Source of the DNA: an uncultured Bacteroidales bacterium
Lineage (GTDB): Bacteria; Bacteroidota; Bacteroidia; Bacteroidales; WCHB1-69
Direction of reading: 5' to 3'
NCBI GenBank assembly: GCA_937949745.1
Contig: CALECM010000128.1
Location: 1-11,411 of the forward strand
Length of the DNA stretch: 11,411 nt
Shown: in pieces, positions 1 to 6,917 of the stretch
Layout: each line of letters opens with the position of its first letter
How positions within the stretch are numbered: the first letter of the stretch is position 1
The notes under the pieces: model-generated
Databases searched by the model: none
What the model saw: the letters and a program-made list of their open reading frames with translations, nothing else
What the model was told of the DNA's origin: nothing
Position numbers and translations under genes: made by a program

Positions 1-114
1 GGCAAATTATGTAATTATCCTCAATAAGACTCTTATACCCTTCCGAATGTTTAAACCAGTCAATTTAACAACTCTTTTTTATGATTCTTTAACATTGGAT
101 TGCGGTCTTTTGCC

Positions 115-2100
115 TTAAGGATTTTTTTCAAAAATCAGTACTGTTCTGGCGGGAATATACACCCGGATATAATGCTTTCCTTCTGCCGGATAACTGAAAA
201 AATCCGTCTCTTCCCGGATATTACCGAAACCGCCGAATTCTTCCCGGTCGCTGTTCAGTGCGATGTGATACTTTCCCGGAGGGCACGGAATCGGATAATC
301 CGTGTAAGAATGTGCCGGGCTAAGATTGGCCACGAAAAGACGATCTTTCCGGAAATAAGCCGTCGTCTGATCTATACGGTGTTCCCAAAGCAGGGTAGGG
401 GAATCTTCCAGGATATGGTTTCCGGAAATGTATTGTATTAAAGCGCGGTCGAAATTCTGGAGAAACCGGTATTTGAGATCCGGGTTATCAGCAAGGTCCC
501 AGCGCCGTAAAGCGTGGTCATATGACCATTGGTTGCCGGCCCGCGGGAAATCGATCCATTCCGGATGCCCGAACTCATTTCCCATGAAATTAAGATATCC
601 GCCGTTTGCCAGCGTTACGGTAAGAAAACGGATAATTTTATGTAGCGCGATACCCCTGTCGATGATGAGGCTGGGTGTAGAAACCGACATAAAAGAATAG
701 ATCTCCTTATCTACCAGCCGGAACATCAGGGTTTTATCTCCAACCATGGCCTGATCATGGCTTTCGGCATAACTGACCGTACTTTCCTCTTTTCGTTTGT
801 CGGACAGGCGGAAATAGATTTCCCCGACATCCCATTTTTCGTCCGGGGATTCTTTAATAAGTTTTTGCCAGAAATTCGCGATGCCCATAGCCATGCGGTA
901 ATCGAACCCGATACCGCCCTTTTCAACCGGAAAAGCAAGTCCCGGCATGCCGCTTACATCTTCCGCGATAGAAAAGGAAGAAGGATTGATTTCCTGCCTT
1001 AATTTATTAGCTAAGGTAAGGTAAGTAATGGCGTCCTCATCCACATTATCATCAAAATATTGACTATAGCCGGTGAAATCCACGCCTATTCCATGATCTT
1101 TATAACACATACTGGTTACCCCGTCAAACCTTAATCCGTCGAACCTGAATTCCTCCATCCAGTATTTAATATTGGACAGGAGAAAAGTGATGGTTTCGGG
1201 TTTTCCATAATTGAAAAGCCGTGAATCCCAGACAGGATGCTTTCCTTTTTCTCCGGGAAAGAAATAGAGGTCATCACTGCCGTCGATATAGCCCGGCCCT
1301 TCTTTTTCATTGGATACGGCATGCGAATGGACGATATCAAGAATGACGGCAATCCCCATTCCATGAGCCTGATCAATAAGAAGTTTAAGATCTTCAGGAG
1401 TACCGAAACGGGAAGAAGGAGCAAAAAAACTGGATACCTGATAACCGAAAGATCCGTAATAAGGATGTTCCTGTACAGCCATAAACTGTATGGCGTTATA
1501 ACCCAAATTCTTAATGCGAGGTAGAATATCTTCCCGGAAAGCATTATAAGTGGATACCTCAGGTTTTTCCGACGACATCCCCACATGGGCTTCGTAAATG
1601 AAATAATGAGACTTTTTTTCCGGTTGTCCGAATCGCCACCGGTAAGTTATTTCCGGATCCCAGACCTGTGTCGAAAAGACTTTCGTATCATCATCCTGTA
1701 CCACACGGGTAGCATAAGCCGGGATTCTTTCCCCGCCGCCACCTTCCCATAAGATCCAGAGCTTATAAAGCATTCCGTGCTTTAAAACCGTTCCGGGAAT
1801 TATAATTTCCCAGTCCCCTTGTCCAACGGACCGTAATTCATATTTTTCCTCGATCTGCCATGCGGAAAAATCGCCGTAAATAAAAATACGCTTTGCATGC
1901 GGCGCTTTCTCCCTTAAGATCCATGAGCCGTTTTCCTTATGCAAACCGTAATACAAATGATTATTGATACAATCTTTCAGGGAATGTTTTCCATCCGTAA
2001 ACTCTAATTCCCGGAGAATAGCCTTACGTCTTCTCTTTTCCAGAACAGAGGCATAAGGTTTAAGATAAGGATCGATCGCAATCAGAGGAGACTTATCCAT
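115..2100 (-). CDS. glgB: 1,4-alpha-glucan branching enzyme (GH13 family)
   Basis: This 661-residue protein should form the alpha-1,6 branches of glycogen by cutting alpha-1,4 chains and re-attaching them, in the cytoplasm. An N-terminal CBM48-like beta domain covers about residues 45-150, the (beta/alpha)8 barrel about 165-560, and a C-terminal beta domain about 570-661. All four GH13 conserved regions are visible: DIVHSH (255-260), LRFDGVTSM (323-331, nucleophile D326), IAEDVSGMP (378-386, acid/base E380) and ESHDQ (446-450, H448 and D449). The RFDGVTSM and AEDVSGMP wording is characteristic of branching enzymes close to the eukaryotic GH13_8 type rather than of amylases. Length is normal for that type. 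The ATG at 2100 is the only sensible start, since the next Met is residue 110. No other glycogen gene is in the window, and the gene has its own promoter. Function is confident; GH13_8 placement is inferred from motifs. Confidence 0.92.
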   Translation of the reverse strand: MDKSPLIAIDPYLKPYASVLEKRRRKAILRELEFTDGKHSLKDCINNHLYYGLHKENGSWILREKAPHAKRIFIYGDFSAWQIEEKYELRSVGQGDWEIIIPGTVLKHGMLYKLWILWEGGGGERIPAYATRVVQDDDTKVFSTQVWDPEITYRWRFGQPEKKSHYFIYEAHVGMSSEKPEVSTYNAFREDILPRIKNLGYNAIQFMAVQEHPYYGSFGYQVSSFFAPSSRFGTPEDLKLLIDQAHGMGIAVILDIVHSHAVSNEKEGPGYIDGSDDLYFFPGEKGKHPVWDSRLFNYGKPETITFLLSNIKYWMEEFRFDGLRFDGVTSMCYKDHGIGVDFTGYSQYFDDNVDEDAITYLTLANKLRQEINPSSFSIAEDVSGMPGLAFPVEKGGIGFDYRMAMGIANFWQKLIKESPDEKWDVGEIYFRLSDKRKEESTVSYAESHDQAMVGDKTLMFRLVDKEIYSFMSVSTPSLIIDRGIALHKIIRFLTVTLANGGYLNFMGNEFGHPEWIDFPRAGNQWSYDHALRRWDLADNPDLKYRFLQNFDRALIQYISGNHILEDSPTLLWEHRIDQTTAYFRKDRLFVANLSPAHSYTDYPIPCPPGKYHIALNSDREEFGGFGNIREETDFFSYPAEGKHYIRVYIPARTVLIFEKNP

Positions 2101-2113
2101 TTATTTTTTGGAA

Positions 2114-2144
2114 CAAAAATAATAATAAATCAGCTTTGAGCAAA
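2114..2144 (-). promoter_or_regulatory. Bacteroides-type promoter of glgB
   Basis: On the minus strand a -33 box TTTG (2144-2141) is followed, after exactly 19 nt, by a -7 box TATTTTTG (2121-2114). This matches the TTTG-N19-21-TAnnTTTG pattern known for the Bacteroidota primary sigma factor. Transcription would start near 2106-2108, leaving a leader of only about 6-8 nt before the glgB ATG at 2100. Such a short leader is unusual; either the transcript is nearly leaderless or the match is fortuitous in an AT-rich gap. Confidence 0.55.
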
Positions 2145-2193
2145 ATACGTTATCCTTATCCTAAACCTTTAATATGATCACGTTCAAAATAGT

Positions 2194-4476
2194 TTATATA
2201 TTGAATTTTAGTCCGATAAAATATGTTCTGGGCATGCTGGGACCATAAACATAACCGGCGTCACGATCTTCCCCTTTATCGAAATCATCCTGGTAACTGT
2301 TCAATATATTTTTCACCCCCGCATTGAGTTGTAATGTGGTCCTTTCCTTTAAATTAAAGGTATAAGCTATTTTTGCTCCCAGATCAAAGAAGGGATTCGT
2401 TATTTTTTCAGTATCTTTCGGTATGGCACCCGCGAAATGTTGCACCAGCATTTTTCCGGTATAAACTCCGGTCAGGGCTATATCCAGCGATTTAACGGGA
2501 GTATAGATCGCCGTGATATATCCGTAGGTATCCGGGGAACGGAACATTTTACGTTGCGGCTGCACATCTTCACTCCATTGTTCGGGTTCTTTATACCTGC
2601 TTAATTGCCAGGTGAAACCGAGATTAAATTGCAGGTCCCGGAACGGAATAATATTGCCTTCCAGGTTGACACCGGCTACGGTTGCACCCGCTCCGTTTCT
2701 TCTTTCGATCAATAGATTACCTCCGTCGTCATGTCCCATTTCCTCCAGTACGAAAACATTATTCAGGTTGGTATAAAAGCCTTCCGCTAAAAAGAGGAGA
2801 GACGTTTTTCCGACGGTTTTGCTGAATTCAACGGAAAGTAAAGCGCTATGGGATTTCTCAGGTTTAAGGTTCTCCGCCAGTCGGATCAGAGATACTCCGC
2901 CTCCGACGGCAGTCACGTGAAGATCTTCGTCAAACGCCTGCGGGCCGCGGTAACCGCTGGCATAACTGGCACGCAGGTTTAACCAGCCGATGGGAGCATA
3001 CCGTACACTGACCCTTGGACTTACAATAAGGTTGTCGATAAGGTTATGTTTATCCATCCTGGCGCCGATCAGGAAAGTGGCTCTCCGGTTACTCCATTCG
3101 TTTTGGGCGAAGAGGGAATAAATGTGGACCGTTTGGTCGATTACCCTGTCGTAACCCAACATTTCATCTTTTAAAGAGTTATAGGAATATTCGGTTCCCG
3201 CAATAAAAGTAGCCGGCATAAAAAGGAATTTCTTCATTTTGAGCGTATATTGTACACCGGATACACTGGAAAGATCCGTGGTATTTCCGTATGCATTCGG
3301 ATCTTTCCCCGCTCCGTAATAGCTTTGGCGGGCGATATGTTGAAGGGAAGAAAATACCTGGATGGCATGTTTGCCTCCTTTGAGGAAAATGTCGTATTTC
3401 AATCCGCCGGAATGGATGTTATGATCCGTTTGCTCGGCAATATCGGCTTCGTGCGGAGGGAGTTTAAAATTATTGCCGCCACGTCTGAATTCGTCAATGG
3501 TGTGATATTCCGCGGTTAATTTACTGATATTGTTTATCCGGTAATATCCTCTGAAGCCCACACTTTTACTGTTTAGTGTTCCGATTTCGGAAAATCCGTC
3601 CCCGTTATCGTCGTAATGTCCCCGTTGGCGTGCCGCAGCGAAAAGGGTTACGCCGGCCCTGCTGTTATTGGATACGACCGATGCATTGATATTCAAGCTG
3701 TTTTCCGGTGTTATCCCTTTGATAAGGCTGAATGTATTGCTTACGGTAAGAGAATTTTTCAAAGGTTCCCGGGTGATGATATTTACCGTTCCCGCCACAG
3801 CATTGGATCCGAAGAGTGCGGATCCTCCTCCGCGAACGATCTCCACACGTTCGATCATGTTGACCGGAATATGTTCCAGTCCGTAAACACCGGCAAGCGC
3901 GCTGGTGATGGCCCTGCTGTCTATCAATACCTGTGTGTACGGTCCTTCCAGCCCGTTTATCCGTAATTGGTTAAATCCGCAATTCTGGCAATTATTTTCA
4001 ACCCTTAATCCCGGCTGGTAATTAAGACCGTCGGCCAGGCAGGAGGAGTTGGTATTTTCAAAACTTTTAGGGGTAATAACATTCACGATGCTGACGGCTT
4101 CTTTACGGTTAGTCTCGTTCTTATTGGCCGAGATCACCACATGATCGAGAAGTACCGCGTCTTCTTCCAGTTCGAAATTTAGTTCTATCGTTTTTCCTTT
4201 TTCGAGTGTTACTTCTTTTTCTGAAGATTTATAACCCACAGATGTGGCCACGACAGTGTAGGTTCCTACGGGAAGATTATTCATACTGTAATGTCCGGTG
4301 GCGTCCGTAATAGTACCTAAAACAGTTCCTTTGATTCCGATGGTAATGTATGGAAGGTGTTCGCCGGTCTGGCTTTCTAATACGTGTCCTACGAGATTGG
4401 CATCACTATTTGATTTTTGAGAGAAAGATTGCAAAATACCGAACAATATGATAGTAATAATGAGAATTTTTTTCAT
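2194..4476 (-). CDS. TonB-dependent outer-membrane receptor
   Basis: This 760-residue protein should be an outer-membrane barrel importing a ligand with energy from TonB/ExbBD. Residues 1-20 form a Sec signal peptide. Residues about 27-105 are a carboxypeptidase-regulatory-like beta-sandwich, common in Bacteroidota receptors. A TonB-box-like segment lies near 110-119 and the plug at about 120-238, ending in the diagnostic VEIVRGGGSALFGSNAVAG stretch. The remainder is the barrel. The plug carries a CQNC cysteine pair (C163, C166). At 509-512 the barrel has YRGP where heme receptors carry FRAP/YRAP, followed by NLKPEKS. An acidic DDNGDG loop sits at 289-294. The architecture fits the siderophore/heme/cobalamin/colicin-receptor class, not the SusC polysaccharide class, which is usually larger and paired with SusD. 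The gene follows the histidine-rich gene after 67 nt with no promoter match, so co-transcription and a metal-containing substrate are likely but unproven. Confidence 0.9.
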   Translation of the reverse strand: MKKILIITIILFGILQSFSQKSNSDANLVGHVLESQTGEHLPYITIGIKGTVLGTITDATGHYSMNNLPVGTYTVVATSVGYKSSEKEVTLEKGKTIELNFELEEDAVLLDHVVISANKNETNRKEAVSIVNVITPKSFENTNSSCLADGLNYQPGLRVENNCQNCGFNQLRINGLEGPYTQVLIDSRAITSALAGVYGLEHIPVNMIERVEIVRGGGSALFGSNAVAGTVNIITREPLKNSLTVSNTFSLIKGITPENSLNINASVVSNNSRAGVTLFAAARQRGHYDDNGDGFSEIGTLNSKSVGFRGYYRINNISKLTAEYHTIDEFRRGGNNFKLPPHEADIAEQTDHNIHSGGLKYDIFLKGGKHAIQVFSSLQHIARQSYYGAGKDPNAYGNTTDLSSVSGVQYTLKMKKFLFMPATFIAGTEYSYNSLKDEMLGYDRVIDQTVHIYSLFAQNEWSNRRATFLIGARMDKHNLIDNLIVSPRVSVRYAPIGWLNLRASYASGYRGPQAFDEDLHVTAVGGGVSLIRLAENLKPEKSHSALLSVEFSKTVGKTSLLFLAEGFYTNLNNVFVLEEMGHDDGGNLLIERRNGAGATVAGVNLEGNIIPFRDLQFNLGFTWQLSRYKEPEQWSEDVQPQRKMFRSPDTYGYITAIYTPVKSLDIALTGVYTGKMLVQHFAGAIPKDTEKITNPFFDLGAKIAYTFNLKERTTLQLNAGVKNILNSYQDDFDKGEDRDAGYVYGPSMPRTYFIGLKFNI

Positions 4477-4543
4477 TGGTTTTGTTTATTGGTTAATAAA
4501 GGCTTCCTGTTACAGTTGTAAAATCAGATTACTTTTTATGTAA

Positions 4544-4912
4544 TCATAAAGAATTGATCGATCTTTCCGGGGAAGGAGGCCCTCTGAAATGCAGGAGAAC
4601 ATGATAGTTATCTTTTTCTTCTAGACATTCCGGAATAAGAATTTTATACAGGACAGGGAATAATAATCCCGGTATATCTACAGGATGCAACAGGTAAAAA
4701 AAGTTGGAAACCTTAATATCCAATACCGAAAATTCCCGAAGCGTATGCGTGTGTGGTATTTCCGGATTATCGGAATAGGGGTGCGTATGTGCAATTATCT
4801 GATTATTAACAATATGTATATGCGTAAGGGTTGTCGCCCTGTACTGGAATCCTATGAAAAGGCAAAGTAAAAGTAATATCTTGATCCGGTAAGTATTTTT
4901 AGAAAAGGCCAT
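4544..4912 (-). CDS. small histidine-rich membrane-anchored or exported protein
   Basis: This is a 122-residue protein of unknown function. A short basic start is followed by a hydrophobic segment (about 10-22) that could be a signal peptide or membrane anchor. There is no clear lipobox around C17. A cluster of paired histidines follows: HIH (31-33), HTH (42-44) and HTH (54-56), with more at 76, 104 and 108. The spaced HxH pairs suggest binding of a transition metal such as zinc, copper or nickel, or of heme, on the periplasmic side. A second hydrophobic stretch (about 78-93) is interrupted by prolines. The C-terminus is proline-rich (RGPPSP, 110-115). It lies 67 nt upstream of the TonB-dependent receptor on the same strand, so it may capture or sense the receptor's substrate. 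I recognise no enzyme motif. The coding call rests on the plausible export signal, non-random histidine spacing and good intergenic fit. Confidence 0.75.
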   Translation of the reverse strand: MAFSKNTYRIKILLLLCLFIGFQYRATTLTHIHIVNNQIIAHTHPYSDNPEIPHTHTLREFSVLDIKVSNFFYLLHPVDIPGLLFPVLYKILIPECLEEKDNYHVLLHFRGPPSPERSINSL

Positions 4913-4918
4913 CTTTGG

Positions 4919-4968
4919 ATTCCATAAAATTGGAATGCAAAGTTATTTTTTATTCCGGAACGACCGGA
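4919..4968 (-). promoter_or_regulatory. probable promoter with two dyads, upstream of the His-rich/TonB genes
   Basis: A perfect -7 box TAACTTTG (4945-4938, minus strand) lies 25 nt upstream of the ATG at 4912. No TTTG is present at the expected -33 spacing. Instead that area holds a perfect dyad TCCGG-N5-CCGGA (4954-4958 and 4964-4968). A second perfect dyad, ATTCCA-N6-TGGAAT (4919-4924 and 4931-4936), covers the expected transcription start. A weak -33 replaced by one dyad, with another at +1, is the layout of a controlled promoter. The regulator is unknown. Confidence 0.4.
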
Positions 4969-5051
4969 TAACCATAAATAAGGAGTTTGCTGTGATGAAA
5001 TCCTCACATATGGGGAGAACGCGGATCTTTGCCGATCCCAATTTCCTAATA

Positions 5052-6269
5052 TTACCGTTTTACAAATTTGGCGGTGTAGTTACTCCCGTCGGCATGAGAT
5101 ACCGTGAGCAGATAAATACCGGGAGCCAGGCCGGATATGTCGGTTTTCGTGGTATTGCTTTCGGGGAAGAATTGTCTGTATCGGCGGCCATAAATATCGT
5201 AAATGGAAAATGTATACTTATCTGTATGAATATCGTCTATTGAAATAAGAAGATGATCTGAAGCCGGATTTGGGAAAAGATTGACCGTAAACGCCGGGGT
5301 ATTGCTTTCCGCTACATCTGTGGTAATAATATCAAAGGCATAGTTATAAATCAGGCCGAAATTCAATTTGGCTATTTCAGTAATGTAAGCCATATTACTG
5401 AATTCGGTTTTATCCATAGGAGTGTGGTAATACGGGGTAAACTCATGTTCCATAAAGTAAAGCGCTTTGTATCCTCGTTTGGCATACTCCCAACTATCAC
5501 TCCTTTCGTTAAATCTGGATATTTCGGTATCGGGGAAATAAGGCGTCATAGAAGTGTAAGTCCGGCAGATCTCCAATGCTGTTTCGATGAAACTCCAGGC
5601 ATTATCGTAATGGAGAAAATCCACATACCATACACCTTGTTCCGGCTGGTAGGAAACCATATCGTTATTGATCATCAGCAATATCTCTTCTTCCTGTTCA
5701 TAACGTTTTTGAGCATCATAAGCGGCTCCTAACAGACCAAGTTCTTCCCCGTCATAAGCCATAAAACAAAGGTCCATTTTAGGTGTGAGCTCAAAATGGT
5801 GAATCAGGCGCGCGATCTCCAGCATCACGGCGATTCCCGAAGCGTTATCATCGGCGCCCGCGGTTCCTTCTTCCAGCATCCATGAAATCTCTTCATTAAA
5901 ACTGATCGCATCCAGATGCGCCCCGATGATCATGGTTGTTTCCCGGTTTTCATTTCCCGGAAGAATTCCTTTCACATTATACATCCACCCCTGGAAAGGT
6001 TCGTCAAACCAGGGATTGATTTCTACGTAAAAAGAATCTATCCCGGCATTATCAATACCGTATTGTTTCAACCGGTTAATGATATATCCGGCCACATCCT
6101 TATTCCCTCTGGGAGCGTAACGGCTTTCGAATGCTTCCATATCCGACATTGTTTTTTCCAGGGAATCGGGGTTGATGCGGGTAATGATCTCACTGAAAGA
6201 AACAGCTTGGGCTGTTACTCCCGTAATAGTAAACACCAGGATAATAATGATAAAATTGATTCTTTTCAT
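5052..6269 (-). CDS. secreted M28-family zinc aminopeptidase with T9SS sorting domain
   Basis: This 405-residue exported metallopeptidase should remove N-terminal residues from peptides outside the cell. Residues 1-20 form a Sec signal peptide. The M28 domain spans about 40-315 and has the expected co-catalytic zinc residues: H118 and D120 (GAHLD), bridging D140 (GADDNASG), catalytic E175 with ligand E176 (DGEELG), D203 (NND) and H282 (YYHTPMD). Residues about 328-405 form a type A T9SS C-terminal domain, with NLFPNPASD (330-338), SIYDIYGR (355-362) and ISGLAPGIYLL (378-388), ending in KFVKR. This means export through the outer membrane, then secretion or attachment to the surface. The ATG at 6269 gives a clean signal peptide. 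It is separated from the upstream receiver gene by a strong hairpin and appears to be a single-gene unit. Precise substrate preference cannot be read from sequence. Confidence 0.92.
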   Translation of the reverse strand: MKRINFIIIILVFTITGVTAQAVSFSEIITRINPDSLEKTMSDMEAFESRYAPRGNKDVAGYIINRLKQYGIDNAGIDSFYVEINPWFDEPFQGWMYNVKGILPGNENRETTMIIGAHLDAISFNEEISWMLEEGTAGADDNASGIAVMLEIARLIHHFELTPKMDLCFMAYDGEELGLLGAAYDAQKRYEQEEEILLMINNDMVSYQPEQGVWYVDFLHYDNAWSFIETALEICRTYTSMTPYFPDTEISRFNERSDSWEYAKRGYKALYFMEHEFTPYYHTPMDKTEFSNMAYITEIAKLNFGLIYNYAFDIITTDVAESNTPAFTVNLFPNPASDHLLISIDDIHTDKYTFSIYDIYGRRYRQFFPESNTTKTDISGLAPGIYLLTVSHADGSNYTAKFVKR

Positions 6270-6298
6270 CGGGTTAACTTATTTAATGTGAAACAATA

Positions 6299-6333
6299 AA
6301 TCCGGAAAAATGATCAATGTATTTTTCCGGATT
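6299..6333 (-). terminator. strong hairpin, probable terminator of the hyd/receiver unit
   Basis: A perfect 12-bp inverted repeat, AATCCGGAAAAA (6299-6310) and TTTTTCCGGATT (6322-6333), encloses an 11-nt loop. In the minus-strand transcript the stem is followed by UAUUGUUU, a moderately U-rich tail. It lies about 85 nt past the stop of the receiver gene and 29 nt before the peptidase ATG. It fits an intrinsic terminator for the upstream unit. Its closeness to the peptidase start leaves room for an attenuator or operator role instead. Confidence 0.65.
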
Positions 6334-6418
6334 ATAATGGTGAGCCATATCGTTTGATAAATCTCTGATCACTGTTTCGTTACAATAACCAGAATTCTCT
6401 GAGGCTAGAATACCTGTG

Positions 6419-6817
6419 TTATTGGTTCATGAGCTGGAAGATCTCCATTTCCAGCTGTTCTTTCCTGAGTCCTTTTTCCAGGTAACAATCAGCCTTGATC
6501 CAGCTTCTTTCTTCATCCGAATCCAGTCCGAACATCATTCCCGTATCGGAAGTAACGGCACTAAGGATAATGACAGGTACTTCCGGATATTTTTTCTTCA
6601 ATTTATAACCCAGGATGAATCCGCTGTCGCGGTTATCCATCATAAGGTCGAATATCGCAATATCGGGACGGGTATCGTTAATGAAATCTTCAGCCTCTCT
6701 CTGGGTTTCGGCGGATACAACACTGAATCCCATATTTTGCAGTAATTGAGAAAGTTCCGTTAAACTATCAATGTCATCATCTGCGATTAAGGCTGTTTTG
6801 TTTTTGAAAGTTTCCAT
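6419..6817 (-). CDS. stand-alone response-regulator receiver protein
   Basis: This 132-residue protein consists almost wholly of a CheY-like receiver domain with no DNA-binding or enzymatic output. The acidic pocket is DDD (13-15), the phospho-acceptor is D57 in AIFDLMM, the switch Ser is S86 in IILSAV, and the conserved Lys is K115 in LEKGL. The usual KP dipeptide is replaced by KG. A longer-than-usual loop with an acidic run (FGLDSDEER, 96-104) lies before the last strand. It follows the hydrogenase gene on the same strand after 100 nt and is followed by the probable terminator, so it may be the last gene of the hydrogenase unit. Receiver and histidine kinase genes are known beside NuoE/NuoF/HydA clusters in several anaerobes, but no kinase is in this window. 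A signalling role is likely; the output partner is unknown. Confidence 0.9.
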   Translation of the reverse strand: METFKNKTALIADDDIDSLTELSQLLQNMGFSVVSAETQREAEDFINDTRPDIAIFDLMMDNRDSGFILGYKLKKKYPEVPVIILSAVTSDTGMMFGLDSDEERSWIKADCYLEKGLRKEQLEMEIFQLMNQ

Positions 6818-6859
6818 AAATATATATTTATATTATTCTTTAGCTTTTGTTTAAATGTT

Positions 6860-6901
6860 ATACCTGCTTCTTATGTTCTAAACCGGCTGAATTACAGGTA
6901 T
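6860..6901. repeat. small inverted repeat in the hydA-receiver gap
   Basis: ATACCTG (6860-6866) and CAGGTAT (6895-6901) form a perfect 7-bp dyad with a 28-nt spacer, centred between the hydrogenase stop and the receiver ATG. There is no U-run and the loop is long, so it is a poor terminator. It could be a pair of half-sites for a regulator or chance. No TAnnTTTG promoter was found in this gap. Confidence 0.3.
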
Positions 6902-6917
6902 TTGTCCTAAATATAGA

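Noticed and set aside
1..114. Possible gene or terminator downstream of glgB
   Set aside because: Only a 10-codon frame and AT-rich sequence are visible; no hairpin with a U-run was found.
1131..1586. Second minus-strand open frame of 151 codons inside glgB
   Set aside because: It overlaps the GH13 catalytic region in another frame and contains no recognisable domain.
3616..3966. Plus-strand open frames such as 3616-3966, 7665-8030 and 9261-9773
   Set aside because: They are antisense to well-supported TonB receptor, hydA and hydB genes and show no family motifs; the opposite frames have clear conserved residues.
2194..4476. Assignment of the receptor as a SusC-type polysaccharide importer
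   Set aside because: At 760 residues it is shorter than typical SusC proteins, no SusD-like gene is adjacent, and the barrel has YRGP/NLKPE-type motifs of the siderophore/heme/colicin class.
5023..5038. GGATC-N6-GATCC hairpin downstream of the M28 peptidase
   Set aside because: The stem is only 5 bp and there is no U-rich tail, so I do not call a terminator.
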